DNA of 64,000 nucleotides from Paralvinella palmiformis (GCA_025642065.1 JAODUP010000051.1:696001-760000), one strand, 5' to 3'; counted from the stretch's first letter, positions 36,701 through 46,488 are shown. Made by a program: numbers and translations. Notes: generated by a model not told the origin, from the sequence alone.

Positions 36701-39700
36701 AAAATCTGTATGCCAGGTTAAAATTGTTTGGGTCTCAATTAAAATGTTTATTATTAGAAGTTTAGAAAAATTAAGATGCAAATGATGATAACAGCGGTAC
36801 CCCGTACAATATGTCACAGCATCTGTTTTTTCTTTGGATTTCATATATAAACAATAATAGTATTTGCAAAACAAAATTCTACCAAAATATGTTATCTGGT
36901 GAGGAATGAAGAAATTCTTAGGGAACGTTGGCCCGTATACACTCACTAAGTTGGAATGCTGGTTAATAATCAAATTTTGATTGAACACAGTTTTACTGGT
37001 GGAGATGTATTGTGCAAATATCAACACACAACAGGTAACATTCAGTTGAAGGAAGAATTTATCATTTGCCTTGGAAGTCTTAAATATTTCTTTTCGATAC
37101 ATGTTGTGACCATGTTCTTGGAATGCTGTATTCATAGGCACTTATCTATTTTATAACAGATGCATTCATCCAATTAATTTTTTGTTAAATTATTTATTAA
37201 GCTGATTTCCCATAATATATAGCCTTTAAGTGACAAAGTATTTTTAAATGTGAAGAGATTTCCACTGAGATTGGAAATGTGTTATATTACTTGTGAGAGT
37301 AACTATTTCATACTGTCGGTATTGTTAATTATAAAAACCGATGTTACTGGATGTCAATTGAAAATCTGTTCACTGTTTATCTGGCATTTCCTTCAAACAT
37401 AGTTCCAGCATAATGGTGTAATTTTATGTTTCTTTGTTTAAGTTATCAGTTTCATATTTATGGAAATTCACATAATATTACATTATATTTATTTTTCAGC
37501 TCACTACCGGATCAGTTTAACTGCGACATTGTTGGAGTTGTTCTTCACCTTGGCAGATATTACAGACTACGTAATGGTATAATTTTGTATATAATCTTGG
37601 CACAAATTAATTATGCGTGCTGTTTCTTTTATATATGGTTTTCCAACCTGATTGTGTCTGATCCACCGTTCATCGATACTTTCTTCATACGTTGCAGTAG
37701 CAGATAACCAGTTCTGGTGCTATAGGTGGCTTCATTTAGTGGATTCTTCAAGCCCTCAGCCAATCATCATTCAGCTTTTTTCAACATCACAAGTATGTAA
37801 ACTTTTGAATGTTGCATAAACTTAAAAACAGGTTTATTCTATTAACATTTTATAACTTTAGCTATTTTTCATTTTAAGGTTTATGGTTTTGATGCGCTCA
37901 CACACAAGCATGCAAGCATGCACACATACACACACTTTTAAGGAGCTTATCTGATAGATTTAACCCAGTTCCACTGTGTTTATTTCTGTTTACAGTTAGT
38001 TATACCTTGTGTTGTTATTATTATTGTTATTATTATTACTGTTATTATTATTAATTATAATATTATTACTATTAGCTTATATTCTGTTTGATTTAGCCAG
38101 AAGTGCAGAGATGTATATTTCCTGGTTGCATCATCATCATTACACAGATGAGAGTCTTGAACAATTTACAGAACATCACAAACTCTCGACAAAAGCGCAG
38201 GTTGTGTCTCACAACTACCAATGAATCTCAGGTACCAATCCTTTTTTCAATGATATAATTCAATGATATATTATAATAGTATTTGTATTGATTCTCAACT
38301 TAGAATGGATCAGATTTATGTATAATAAAATCTGTGATCTTTAGACCGACTTAACTGATTCTCATGCACAACTGGTCATTGAAAGGTGATTATGGTGTTG
38401 TAATGGTAATTTATGAGATACAAGTTTTGACACAATTTTTGGTTCACTAAGGCACAGATGAAGGTTCTGGCAATGGATTATTTAGTTTTCCAATAAGAGA
38501 TTTGAATGATAATTATAATTTATCAGTGGAAGCCTTGAAAAGTTGAGTTTTCAGGACAGATTTAAAATTTTCAAAAGACAGTGCATTTCTAATATCTGAC
38601 AGCAACCTGTTCCACAAAGAGGGGGCTGCTACATTAAATACACATTAAATTGTTACCTTGTACACATTGGAGATCATTAGGATGTAACCAATATACGAAA
38701 TGAGACAAATCTTTGAAAACAATAAAATAGCAGACTAACAGGAAAAGGTATATATCTTTTTATCCTTAGTCTGTTTAATTAAGTAATGTTAAAATGACAG
38801 CTGAACATGTACATATGCTTACAATTTTAATCATAGACAATATGTGAGATTTAACCTAGATATAAGTAGGCTGAGAGGGGAATTTTCAAGAAGGATAGAA
38901 TTAACTGATTTCTTGGGTGATCATCACCTTGTTGTTATCATCTCATGTTGTTATCGTCATGAAAACTATTGTTAGAGATAGCATTCACTGTCTGATGTGA
39001 CTCTTTTTGGTATGCTGCTGTTTTCTGTTGATCTGCTGATAATAACATTTGATTTTCCATTGTTAGGTAACTTTGTATAAAGAGAACACTTCTAATCCAT
39101 GGTTTAGCCATAAAGCTGTGACAGATGTTTGTGAATGGAGGAAGACTACTTCATGTCAGCAGTTACTGGATCAGAAAGCATCTTTTGGAGGATATGAAGA
39201 TTATTCTTATCTCCCAGATAGTTTGGAAGCTTTAAAACAGTTGCACATAGATAAATCAGTCGAGGTAACAAGACTGGGTGTGCATTATTATGTGTGTGTG
39301 TGTGTGTGTGTTCTACTTATCTGGCAAATATACATGTAATATGGTGTTTTCTATATGAAACACTCTTTAAATACACCATATATACCTTTGTATAAGACAA
39401 GAAAATAGTCCTATAATCTATAGTATGCAGGAGACTTTTTATCTTCTACATCAGTAACATACTTGGGGGAAAATATTTGATGGAATTTATTGATGAACTA
39501 ACCGAACTATGATGGGCCAGAATTTTATAAATAGAAATCTTCAGCAGTCTGATATATCCTATTTTACAGAATATTACCACCATCACAATTATATTACATG
39601 CCATATTTCACACATAACCCACAGCTGCTTTGAATAATTCGCACATAATCTCATCATAAGTATATGCTATGTCTAGTCATTGGATATCAACTTTCCTTAT

Positions 39701-41627
39701 CACATAATCATGTATTTTGGCAGAAAATGTTTAGGCGACAAAAAAACTATCGAGCACCACAAGGCAAGAAAGACTTATTTTTCTAAGGCAATTAGCTGGT
39801 CAAACAATACCTCCAAATTAATTGTTATGGCTTATATTAGATAGCCCAACTTATCAATTCAGACTTGTACAGTGATATTGCAGTTGGCTTATAAGAAAGA
39901 AACACAGTAAAGAAAAAAAATCAGTCCAATAGATTTTTTTTTACTCACCATTTAATAATAATAATATTAATACTAATGTATATTTAATAAAGCTCCCTTA
40001 CTAGCAGGAGCCATTCAAAGGCACTTTACAAATAATATGTAATATAATAATACCCCAAATAATATGCCGGTAAAACCCCTGTAAGTGATTAAAAAGGTTA
40101 TAATTATTTATCTGTGAAAGCGACATTGAACAAGTGTTTTTTAAACAGATTAAAATTTTCATTTGTAGTATTTATTTTGAAAATTTAGATCTTGCATTTT
40201 TATGATTAAATGATGGCGATCTTTGATGGATCATACATTTTAATTTCCCTAGAGTTATAGTAAAAGAAAATATCATGATATGTTTTCTATACAACAATGT
40301 ATTGTTACATGCTAGATTATATACAGCGCTTCATCACAAACATCACAAAGCTACCAATCACATCAATACATGGCCTGAAAATAACCTCTTAAAACCATCC
40401 AAAATAGAACGAAGTGCCATATTTCGTTAACCATAATTATTTAATGCATATCAAGTTTGTCCATAGATTTATATCTGGTCTTAACTAATAATGTATAGAA
40501 CATGGCTATTTAATTTTACAAGCTTTTGATCAATATTAAAGATGATACATTCATTTGAAAATAAAAACATGTGTAGTTTTCGCACATTAGTTTACCCGGT
40601 TTATTTTAAACAATATTTATTAATTCCCAAACATGCTATGCATATATAAATGGGTTTCAAATAACATTTACCCAGTTTAATTGTCAAGATAGTCAGTTCC
40701 ATGTCATAAGCTCATGTGTATAAGAGATGGCACATATTTACTGCATACATATTTAAAATTTACTTACAGCAAATTCATGAAGACTGATTTATTAGAAATA
40801 CAAGAGAACAAATTGGAACCAAAGTCATCATTGTCCGCTGAACTGTTCAGAAATATTTTGGTACATATTCTTCGTACAACTGCTACAAATAGCATTTAAA
40901 ACTATCCTAATATCAGCAGCAAAAACACACTTACATGAACATCAGCAACATCATCTGTCCTTGGCCATCTGTATACAGTTTGAAACCCCCTGTTTAAAAA
41001 CTGAATTGTTGCCACCTCTGAACTTGCCACTTCTAACACCATGCGAATATAAAACATCATCCTCATATGCAACTGTAAGCCATGGGCCCTGATTTTAAAT
41101 GTAAGATATTTACAGTTTTGCATTTTTTCAATTTTGAAACTGATCAGATTCAGTTAAAATTACTTCCCTTGTTTGGTTTGAGTGGATTCTTGGTCAAAGT
41201 CAAAATCTATCCCTGTGTTAGAAGTAGCCTTCATAATATCATCATTGCACATATTTATGGCTAGGCACCAACTCTTGTTTCAGTTCTTGGCCACCTTTTG
41301 TTGGCCATTACCATCCTTTTTAATCTTTTACATTTTCATCCATCCTTTTTTGAAACCTGTCACTGCCACGTTAAGGCCAACTGTTTGTCAAGGTCCATTA
41401 TGTTCTTGTAAATTGATCATCAATTTGTTATGACAGTAACAAGTCAAACATGCCATCAGCTGAAAAGCAATAATGAATTGTTCTTAAATCATATCTGTCA
41501 CTGACGTTTAGTTAAATTGAGCCCAACACAGTGATTGTGTGTACTGTATTTGTCTCTAGTAAATGTTATTACCATCAATTACTATTCATTTAATAATAAT
41601 AAAGTAATGCTTATTTCAGACACAGTC

Positions 41628-41665
<38 letters not shown>

Positions 41666-41965
41666 AGATATATTAAATTATATGAGAATAAATACTAAAT
41701 AGATAAAAAGAGGTTATAAACACAGATGAAATATTAAAATATAATAAAATATTATATTTTAGTCTAGATCTTTTTAATTTAGACAAGTATTTCATTTGAT
41801 TTGATTCATTTATATCTTTTGTGTGCATTTTCTGATACCGTAGCATTGTGGTACAGAATTTACAAGCTTACATTCACATGAAATACAAGTTATGTACATT
41901 TACATACATGAATAATATTAATAATTATATAGTTTGTGTTATGATTGATATGAATATACATACAT

Positions 41966-42008
<43 letters not shown>

Positions 42009-43740
42009 AGTTATGATAGGGGATAAATAGGATTCAAGTGATTATTAATTTCTAATAATTCCCAGATACATAATGCCACGGATATAAATATACCACACAT
42101 GATCAGTTTGTAATGAGAATTATATTTGAATCAATTTGGAAGGTATCTTCTGAATAATTCATTTAGCACCATGAACAGGAAAAGAGCAGAATTTTTGGTT
42201 GTTTGTCATACAACCAGTCTCGTACATGAGTTAATCTTCTACACAAGTATATACTCTACTCATTTTCCATTAGTTTTGGAGAAACAGGGATATCATTTTT
42301 TTTCTGATTTTCTCTGGATTTCCATTTTTCAAATGAAATATGATAATTCCAAGACAATTGAAATATTTTCCTTTTTTCCCTCATCACATACCCACAGACA
42401 CCGCACTGTTTACTTCATCCACATTGTAAGTAATGGATAATGAAAGGCTTAATTTTTCCACATTTCAGTTGACCAGTGCTTCAGTACTGTCCAAAATGTT
42501 GACCGGTATGTACTACAGAGAAATAGTACAAATACATGTCCAGGGTCTACTGTCTGGTGTCCTTTATGAATCAGTTACGCAGAGGACGAGCGAAAACCAG
42601 AATTATCATTATTTAAGGTTCGACGGATAGCAATCTAATAAATATTATTCTCTGTGCAATGGCAATCCAGTGGACTATTAGAATCGGTTCTTGTTCAGTG
42701 TCTTTCATCTCCCGTGGGTGCTGTCTCGTAAAATTGTTTGTAGTTTCATGCCTGAGAGAAACACTTGCTGTAATTTCTATGCAGCATTAGTAGATCTGAA
42801 CATATAAATAGTGGATTTCATTGTTTTGTTTGGTATTGCGTTTTTTTTAATAGTTTATCTTTCATAAATAAAATAGCCACATATGTGTTGACAGTATCTT
42901 GGGAATTTTGTAAGAATTTTAGAATTATAATGTTCACATTGTACACATGTGTACAGAGTATTACGTAAGCAAGAATAGTTGAACTGAAACAGGTCATTAG
43001 TTTATGCTGTATAATCTAATTAACTTTCTTTTGGATAGCAGATGATAGTGTAAATCACATTGTTGGCATCCTATCATTACATAGATAAGATGATAGAATG
43101 TCACATTACTGGATGATGATGATTGATGTTTTACGGCCACTTTTGTGCACTTGGTAGGCTAAATGGGCCGAGCGACCTCCAAAGATAATGAAGCGAAGTC
43201 AACGATAAAAACCCTTCAGATAATATTCACATTACTGAAACCCATTCTGTTAATTTAATACTTTCTAACAAAAGTCAATAATTTGGAGAGTATTTAGTTA
43301 ATCAGGAATTTTCTTGACATTTGGGACATATCTTCGTGATTTATATAACTTTGATTTGATATTTTATTCAACAGACATACAAATGTCTGTTGGATGGTGA
43401 CATGCTAGCTTATTATTTGGGCATGCATGAAATTGTGCTATAAATCTGGAATGGCCCTGTCTGTTTCTATACATGCACATTTTGTTTGAGCAGCATTTAA
43501 TAACACATCAGAACAAAATGCTGTTTTTTGTCACTTGTTGGATTTCTTTCATTGCATTTATGTGCTGAAGATGGCAGTGGGTCAATTCTAAAGATCAAAT
43601 CTGTAAAGACTTTTGTTAGCTGAGGAAAGTCAGTTAGGTATGACCAGCCAAGAACAATGGCCATACATCTAAACAATTTAACTTATTAAAATTTCTCTTT
43701 CCTTAACAATTTTACAATGTCCGTTATAACAGTTATTACC

Positions 43741-43772
<32 letters not shown>

Positions 43773-44789
43773 ATGAATACTGAGTATTTATTTGTGTAAC
43801 ATATTTGGTGTACCTTTTGTAAATATTTCTGTAGCATAACACAGAGCATGGTCTATTTTATCATTTAAAATAGGTCTAGACAAGGAAAGACTCATAATGC
43901 CTTTGTGTGTAGCGAAACGTGGCAGGCTCTAGTGGAAAAGGCTACTGTTTGCGGACAGAAGATGCTTCATCCAACAGCCGTAAGACGAGCATTCCGCCTT
44001 CAAGATGGTGCTGATATTTATAGAGAGTATATAGCTCTGCCTAGTGGATCCTATAATAAAGAGCTAATTTTAAAGACTAAGTGTGAGTTAGCAGGTAATC
44101 TATAACCTAGGCACATTTTAACTGCCTGCTTTGTTTGCTCACTCACTCATTTATTCATTCACTCACCCATTCACTCACTCACTCACTTAGTTGCTCACTC
44201 ACTCAATTTCTCTCTCTCTAACTACCCAAACACATAAACACAAGCACAGTAGATCTAAGATATGCATAAAGTACTTGTTATTTTATGAAAGTACTACTTG
44301 TATGCCAAAAAATAATATGCCATGTAAAACTATTAAATTACGTAAATGATATAGTATTTTAAGTGTTATTAACTTATGCTATCATATTATGTACAGAATC
44401 ATCTGTTTCAGTAAAATGTTTTGATTTGTGCTGCGCTATTGTAAGATCCGTCTCCTGTTTATTTTTTTATAGATGTGCCAGTTAGACCACCACAAGACTA
44501 CCTTACAGTTATGATATCTGACCTAAATTGTGAGGTAGCCATTATTGCACACTTCATGTTGCCAGAATTTCTGCCACCAGATGTCTCTCTGACACAGCTA
44601 TTCAGTGGCCAATCAGGTAGCTTCAGTTCTCAAAAGACTGGAAGCAAAGAGAGATGTCGGGTCATTGATCAGTTAGTGACCGACTCTCGTAGTTTGATTG
44701 ATAAAAGAATGTTGTTTGTTCTGGATGTATATGGCCATAATGGATGTGAAGAAATGATTATAAATAAGGCATATTTAATAGATCAATAG
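20219..44789 (+). CDS. RADX: RADX orthologue (RPA-like RAD51 antagonist), complete 14-exon gene
   Basis: Fourteen exons join to a 730-residue protein: 20219-20311, 26999-27166, 29016-29157, 31603-31722, 31946-32115, 36071-36150, 36363-36590, 37500-37576, 37698-37792, 38097-38231, 39067-39264, 42469-42617, 43874-44094, 44473-44789. Every intron is GT-AG and phase is kept throughout. I recognise RADX (CXorf57) from collinear blocks: VQRYLLD (36-42), [11 protein letters not shown] (158-168), [20 protein letters not shown] (233-252), [12 protein letters not shown] (364-375), QLFSTSQ (385-391), LTTTNES (429-435), and a C-terminal [11 protein letters not shown] block. In vertebrates RADX binds ssDNA at forks through OB folds and limits RAD51; the same nuclear role is inferred here. 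Human RADX is somewhat longer (about 855 residues from memory); the missing part is its low-complexity linker before the C-terminal block. Transposons fill the introns, none the exons. Confidence 0.9.
20998..23340 (-). mobile_element. pogo/Tigger-like DNA transposon with about 120-bp terminal inverted repeats
   Basis: The sequence at 20998-21121 (starting CTATATATACTCGTGTATA) recurs inverted at about 23226-23340 (ending TATACACGAGTATATACAG), each flanked by TA. The shared arm includes 'aggaccaataaaccccct' and 'gaacctgtgtataag' words and an 'aaatttattcaaaacccaaa' end. Just inside the left arm, the reverse strand (21140-21360) reads decayed transposase C-terminus: WVKTAWD*INPW, a QEVLYQQ-like helix, and an acidic [13 protein letters not shown] tail, as in Tigger/pogo proteins. 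The middle is disrupted, including a nested fold-back at 21985-22430. It lies in RADX intron 1. Confidence 0.7.
21985..22430. mobile_element. fold-back element nested in the pogo-like transposon
   Basis: An arm at about 22002-22041 (GCTAAAGGTCCAAGCACTCA followed by ATGCACATGCGC) recurs inverted at about 22375-22412 (GCGCATGCGCATTGAGTGCT then TGAACCTTTAACGCC). The arms extend outward with lower similarity to about 21985 and 22430. No coding sequence is seen between them and no target duplication is clear. Confidence 0.6.
23886..25574. mobile_element. DNA element with about 60-bp inverted ends (outer), RADX intron 1
   Basis: The arm at 23886-23946 (CGGGACATTTAGCCATTATT then TGCAGGCGGGACATTTAGCC) recurs inverted at 25516-25574 (GGCTAAATGTTCCCCCTGCA then AATATTGGCTAAGTGTCCAG). 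Within each arm the word GGACATTTAGCCA occurs twice in tandem. The 1.6-kb interior is AT-rich and non-coding, and holds a second inverted-repeat element at 24250-24785. It is probably a non-autonomous DNA transposon; the superfamily is unknown. Confidence 0.65.
24250..24785. mobile_element. inner inverted-repeat element
   Basis: The left arm (about 24258-24345: GGACAGTTGCTCACCAAGCA then AATGAAAGAGTGGACAATTG) recurs inverted at about 24712-24783 (CAAGTGTCCACTTTTTTATT then TGCTTGGTGAGCAAGTGTCC). Each arm has two or three GGACA-TTG-TCACC words. The organisation is like the outer element's paired GGACA words. An (AT)n tract is at about 24530-24553. Confidence 0.65.
25575..26998. other. rest of RADX intron 1
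   Basis: Intronic sequence with no supported feature. Short open frames (for example 26255-26518) show no family resemblance. Confidence 0.5.
26999..27166 (+). CDS. RADX: RADX exon 2
   Basis: Residues 32-87, phase 0 at both ends. The acceptor is TTTTTTCAATTCTAG and the donor AAT|GTAAGT. VQRYLLD, then [21 protein letters not shown] form the first strands of the N-terminal OB-like domain. Confidence 0.9.
27167..29015. other. RADX intron 2
   Basis: No coding or recognisable repeat was seen. Confidence 0.5.
29016..29157 (+). CDS. RADX: RADX exon 3
   Basis: Residues 88-134 plus one base. The acceptor is TTTGTTTTCACTCAG and the donor CCAG|GTAAAC. It reads [20 protein letters not shown] ... [10 protein letters not shown] and completes the first OB-like barrel. 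An open frame extends upstream, but the acceptor and the family alignment set the start. Confidence 0.88.
29358..29580 (+). mobile_element. degenerate tRNA-like SINE
   Basis: An A-box-like TAGATCAGTGGTTGG (29371) and a B box GTTCGAATC (29416) are spaced as in a tRNA, followed by about 150 bp of body. It does not match SINE families A, B or C in this window. It lies in RADX intron 3. Confidence 0.5.
29700..29885 (+). mobile_element. degenerate SINE-like repeat, first copy
   Basis: The start (about 29717) has an A-box-like AGCATAGTGGTTTG, and the tail 'ctcagccacacgttcaaggtgtgatcagc' recurs at 30978-31005 as 'ctcagccacatgttccagatgtgatcagc'; both end in TCTTACTTACT. The shared 3' half suggests one repeat family. 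Confidence 0.45.
30631..30917 (+). mobile_element. palindromic MITE, family M1, copy 2
   Basis: It matches 552-836 over its full length, including GGTCAATTC at the start, the central hairpin (GTAGGTATTCCAAG / AGAGTACCTAC) and GGAATTGACC at the end. Extra GGAATTGA words run on to about 30956. It lies in RADX intron 3. Confidence 0.75.
30955..31080 (+). mobile_element. degenerate SINE-like repeat, second copy
   Basis: The 3' half of the repeat at 29700-29885, directly after the M1 MITE. Only the tail is present. Confidence 0.4.
31603..31722 (+). CDS. RADX: RADX exon 4
   Basis: Residues 135-174. The acceptor is CCCTTTTTCAG and the donor ATTG|GTATGA. It contains the strongly conserved [13 protein letters not shown] motif (156-168), one of the best diagnostic pieces for the family. 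Confidence 0.93.
31946..32115 (+). CDS. RADX: RADX exon 5
   Basis: Residues 175-231. The acceptor is TTAATAATCTTAG and the donor CAG|GTATGT, ending in phase 0. [20 protein letters not shown] and the basic [14 protein letters not shown] form the first strands of the central OB fold, the DNA-binding one in vertebrate RADX. Confidence 0.93.
32275..32440 (-). mobile_element. SINE family A, copy 2
   Basis: The reverse strand matches the copy at 13571: tRNA-like head at 32440-32370 (B box decayed to GTTTGAATC), body with 'cagcccatttagcctaccgtg', and a short tail. It lies in RADX intron 5. A target duplication is not evident. Confidence 0.8.
33319..33572 (-). mobile_element. palindromic MITE, family M1, copy 3
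   Basis: A reverse-orientation copy of 552-836. It starts GGGTCAATTTC, has extra TTCCAATT words, the central hairpin (AGTAGGTACTGCAAG / CTTGGAATCCCTACT) and ends in the 'ttaatttgtggatttaat' stretch. The far inverted end appears lost. It lies in RADX intron 5. Confidence 0.7.
33737..33784. repeat. (AT)n microsatellite
   Basis: About 24 AT units within RADX intron 5. Confidence 0.95.
35270..35480 (+). mobile_element. LINE 3' tail
   Basis: It ends 'agggtgctatataaatatggtatataataataataataataat', the hairpin-plus-microsatellite 3' end typical of CR1/L2/RTE-like LINEs ('GCGCTATATAAAT' then (TAA)n). The preceding 200 bases look like 3' UTR. No coding remains. Confidence 0.55.
36071..36150 (+). CDS. 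RADX: RADX exon 6
   Basis: Residues 232-257. The acceptor is TGGTGTTTTTTAG and the donor [30 protein letters not shown] is the strand-turn-strand core of the central OB fold. Confidence 0.92.
36363..36590 (+). CDS. RADX: RADX exon 7
   Basis: Residues 258-333. The acceptor is TTTTATTTTCAG and the donor TTAG|GTAAAT. It reads [19 protein letters not shown], then [20 protein letters not shown], matching the family's 'hEWrLP' link between the second and third OB folds. Confidence 0.92.
37500..37576 (+). CDS. RADX: RADX exon 8
   Basis: Residues 334-359. The acceptor is TTATTTTTCAG and the donor [30 protein letters not shown] opens the third OB fold. Confidence 0.9.
37698..37792 (+). CDS. RADX: RADX exon 9
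   Basis: Residues 360-391. The acceptor is CATACGTTGCAG and the donor CAA|GTATGT, ending in phase 0. [19 protein letters not shown] and IQLFSTSQ are diagnostic. The preceding intron is only 121 bp. Confidence 0.93.
38010..38060. repeat. (TTA)n-rich tract
   Basis: An imperfect (TTA)n run directly upstream of RADX exon 10. It gives a poly-leucine open frame that is not a gene. Confidence 0.85.
38097..38231 (+). CDS. RADX: RADX exon 10
   Basis: Residues 392-436, phase 0 at both ends. The acceptor is TCTGTTTGATTTAG and the donor TCAG|GTACCA. It begins [10 protein letters not shown] and ends LTTTNESQ, the two ends matching RADX. A longer frame on the same strand (38009-38224) starting in the (TTA)n run is a shadow. 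Confidence 0.9.
38555..38690 (-). mobile_element. L2/CR1-type LINE 3' fragment
   Basis: It matches 45420-45525 ('ttaaaattttcaaaagacagtgcatttctaatat' and 'ttccacaaag-gggggctgc'). The reverse strand would encode the end of the RT protein (LWNKLP). It lies in RADX intron 10. Confidence 0.65.
39067..39264 (+). CDS. RADX: RADX exon 11
   Basis: Residues 437-502, phase 0. The acceptor is TTTTCCATTGTTAG and the donor GAG|GTAACA. It contains CEWRKTT and [16 protein letters not shown], corresponding to the family's GGY-hydrophobic-P stretch after the third OB fold. Confidence 0.87.
39955..40160 (-). mobile_element. L2/CR1-type LINE 3' tail
   Basis: It shares 'tgtatatttaataaagc-cccttactagcaggagcc' through 'tttatctgtgaaag-gac' with 45274-45440, preceded by (AAT)n. 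It is the same family as 10781, 38555 and 46205. It lies in RADX intron 11. Confidence 0.75.
42469..42617 (+). CDS. RADX: RADX exon 12
   Basis: Residues 503-551. The acceptor is [32 protein letters not shown] and [14 protein letters not shown] correspond to the 'YRE...aIQGIItAI' stretch. The donor AAG|GTTCGA is weak; it is chosen because it keeps phase with exon 13. Confidence 0.75.
43112..43226 (-). mobile_element. SINE family A, copy 3, 5'-truncated, with 11-bp target duplication
   Basis: The tail and body match the copy at 13571 ('gatgttttacggccacttttgtgcac', 'gctaaatgggccgagcgacctcc'), but the tRNA head is absent. TCACATTACTG at 43101-43111 and 43227-43237 forms a perfect 11-bp target duplication, so the head was never inserted: a 5'-truncated insertion. 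It lies in RADX intron 12. Confidence 0.88.
43874..44094 (+). CDS. RADX: RADX exon 13
   Basis: Residues 552-625. The acceptor is TTATCATTTAAAATAG and the donor [41 protein letters not shown] correspond to the family's helical block before the C-terminal domain. Confidence 0.87.
44473..44789 (+). CDS. RADX: RADX exon 14 (stop codon)
   Basis: Residues 626-730 and TAG at 44787-44789. The acceptor is [46 protein letters not shown] and [20 protein letters not shown] form the conserved C-terminal block. No canonical AATAAA follows until 45282, which lies in a LINE tail, so the poly(A) site is unclear. Confidence 0.92.
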
Positions 44790-45270
44790 CAGTAATTGAG
44801 CATTCAGTGGCATGTTGACATTTGCATGTGTGCATCATGCACACACGACAACAAGTATTTATCATTTGTTGTTAAGAACACAATTTTTAGATGCTGTATT
44901 GTTAAGTTATCTAATTTTAATGATACCTGTTTTATATAATAAGCTATTTATTTATTTTATATATAATATTTAATATTAACTGATACGAGTACTTGGTGCT
45001 GTGACATTTTGGTCAGTTAATATATAGTAATGTCGTGTGTGATGATTCATTATATTCAAATATAAGTTTAAAGGTAAATATAATTGTATTTTGCTGACTT
45101 TAGAAAATTTCCATAACACTTGACTAAGTCACCTCAATGCAATCCTTTTAACAACTTCCATCATCAGTTCAATCCCTGTTTTCTTCCTCAGCTCTACACT
45201 TTGTACCTTATCCCTCAGAAACACACCACTCATCTATCGCATTATTTTCATCCTTGTCTCCTCAAATCAT
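44790..45270. other. RADX 3' flank
   Basis: Probable 3' UTR and flank. Very AT-rich, with no AATAAA before 45282 and a GT-rich stretch (GTGTGTGATG) at about 45035. Confidence 0.45.
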
Positions 45271-45273
45271 ATT

Positions 45274-46085
45274 GTATATTTAATAAAGCGCCCTTACTAG
45301 CAGGAGCCATTCAAAGGCGCTGTACAAATAATATGTAATATAATAATCCCCCAAATAATGTCTGTAAAAACCCTGTAATGATTTAAAAGATAATAATTAT
45401 TTATCTGTGAAAGTGACCTTAAATAGGTATGTTTTTAGAAGAGACTTAAAATTTCCAAGAGACTACACATTTCTAATATTTGTCGGCAACTTATTCCACA
45501 AAGTGGGGGCTGCAACACTAAACGTACAATCATCATATGACTTGAGCCAAGACACTGGCACCTGCAATAGTATCTGACTGGATGACCTGAGTTTTCGGGA
45601 TGACTTTCTAATGGAAACCAATTCACACAGGTATTCTGGCGCCATATCATTAATAGATTTATAAGTTATTAAGAGAATCTTAAAATGGATACGCTGTCTA
45701 ACAGGTAGCCAGTGTAGTTTTTGAAGAATTGGGGTGATATGATCATATTTTCTAGTATTTGTTACAATGCGAGCTGCACTATTCTGAATTTGCTGAAGGC
45801 GATTAATGTTATAATCAGATATGCCGTATAACAGGGAGTTACAATAGTCTATACGAGATGTAACAAAGGCGTGGACTACAGTTAAAAGTGATTCTTGTGT
45901 CAAGAATACCTTTAAACAGTGGATGTTCTTAAGATGGTAGTAGGCAGCTCGGCATACTGATGTTACATGTTCATACATGTTAATACACTGGTTAAAAATA
46001 ACCCCTAGATTTTTACTGTAATCGAAGATGCACCCATCTATATAGTCATGGACTCGGCAGTGATCCTTGATGTACCCCGACCTTC
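45274..46085 (-). pseudogene. L2/CR1-type LINE, RT C-terminus and 3' UTR
   Basis: A 171-codon reverse frame (45978-45463), preceded in frame by LGVIFNQCINMYEH, reads the thumb/connection end of an L2/CR1 RT: SVCRAAYYHLKNI, TSRIDYCNSLLYGI, RLQQIQNSAARIVTNTRKYDH, LHWLPVRQRIHFKILLITYK and FSVAAPTLWNKLPTNIR. The UTR runs on to the GCGCTTTATTAAATATAC end at about 45274. The palm and fingers are missing, so it is a 5'-truncated insertion. The frame is unusually well kept, which suggests a fairly recent insertion. Confidence 0.9.
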
Positions 46086-46204
46086 ACCTTGAACTCTTCA
46101 TTATTCCCATACTTTTCTTTCACTATTGTCTTCATATTATCATACATTGTTATTATCCTTTTCACCATCAATTCTTCAACCTCCAGTGATATACTGGACA
46201 CCAA

Positions 46205-46265
46205 TAATTATAATAATGTATATTTAATAAAGTACCCTTACTGTTAGAAGTCATTAAAATGTTGC
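46205..46265 (-). mobile_element. L2/CR1-type LINE 3' tail
   Basis: 'taatgtatatttaataaagtacccttactg' matches the family 3' end. Only about 60 bp is recognisable. Confidence 0.6.
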
Positions 46266-46441
46266 TGTACTTTAGAGTTGTAGAATAACATTGTGTACAT
46301 TTAGATGTTTAAAGAAGTTATTGAGCAAAATTGTGGGTCGTACAAATATAGAATTTCTATTCATCTGTTAAACAAATGTAGAAAAGATGAACAACATAAG
46401 GACATCATACATCTATATGTCTGAATGACTTTTATCACTAA

Positions 46442-46442
<1 letters not shown>

Positions 46443-46488
<46 letters not shown>
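46443..46488. repeat. (CT)n(AT)n compound microsatellite
   Basis: A CT run followed by an AT run. Confidence 0.9.

Noticed and set aside
36650..37141. 163-codon reverse-strand open frame
   Set aside because: It lies in RADX intron 7, has no recognisable domain, and AT-rich sequence gives such frames by chance.
38009..38224. Open frame beginning with a poly-leucine run
   Set aside because: It arises from the (TTA)n tract and overlaps RADX exon 10 in the wrong frame; the frame with the acceptor at 38096 matches RADX.
40711..40727. ATGTGTATAAGAGA matches part of the Tn5 mosaic end used in sequencing libraries
   Set aside because: Only about 14 bases match, the following bases (TGGCAC) do not continue the adapter, and the sequence context does not change, so chance is the simpler explanation.
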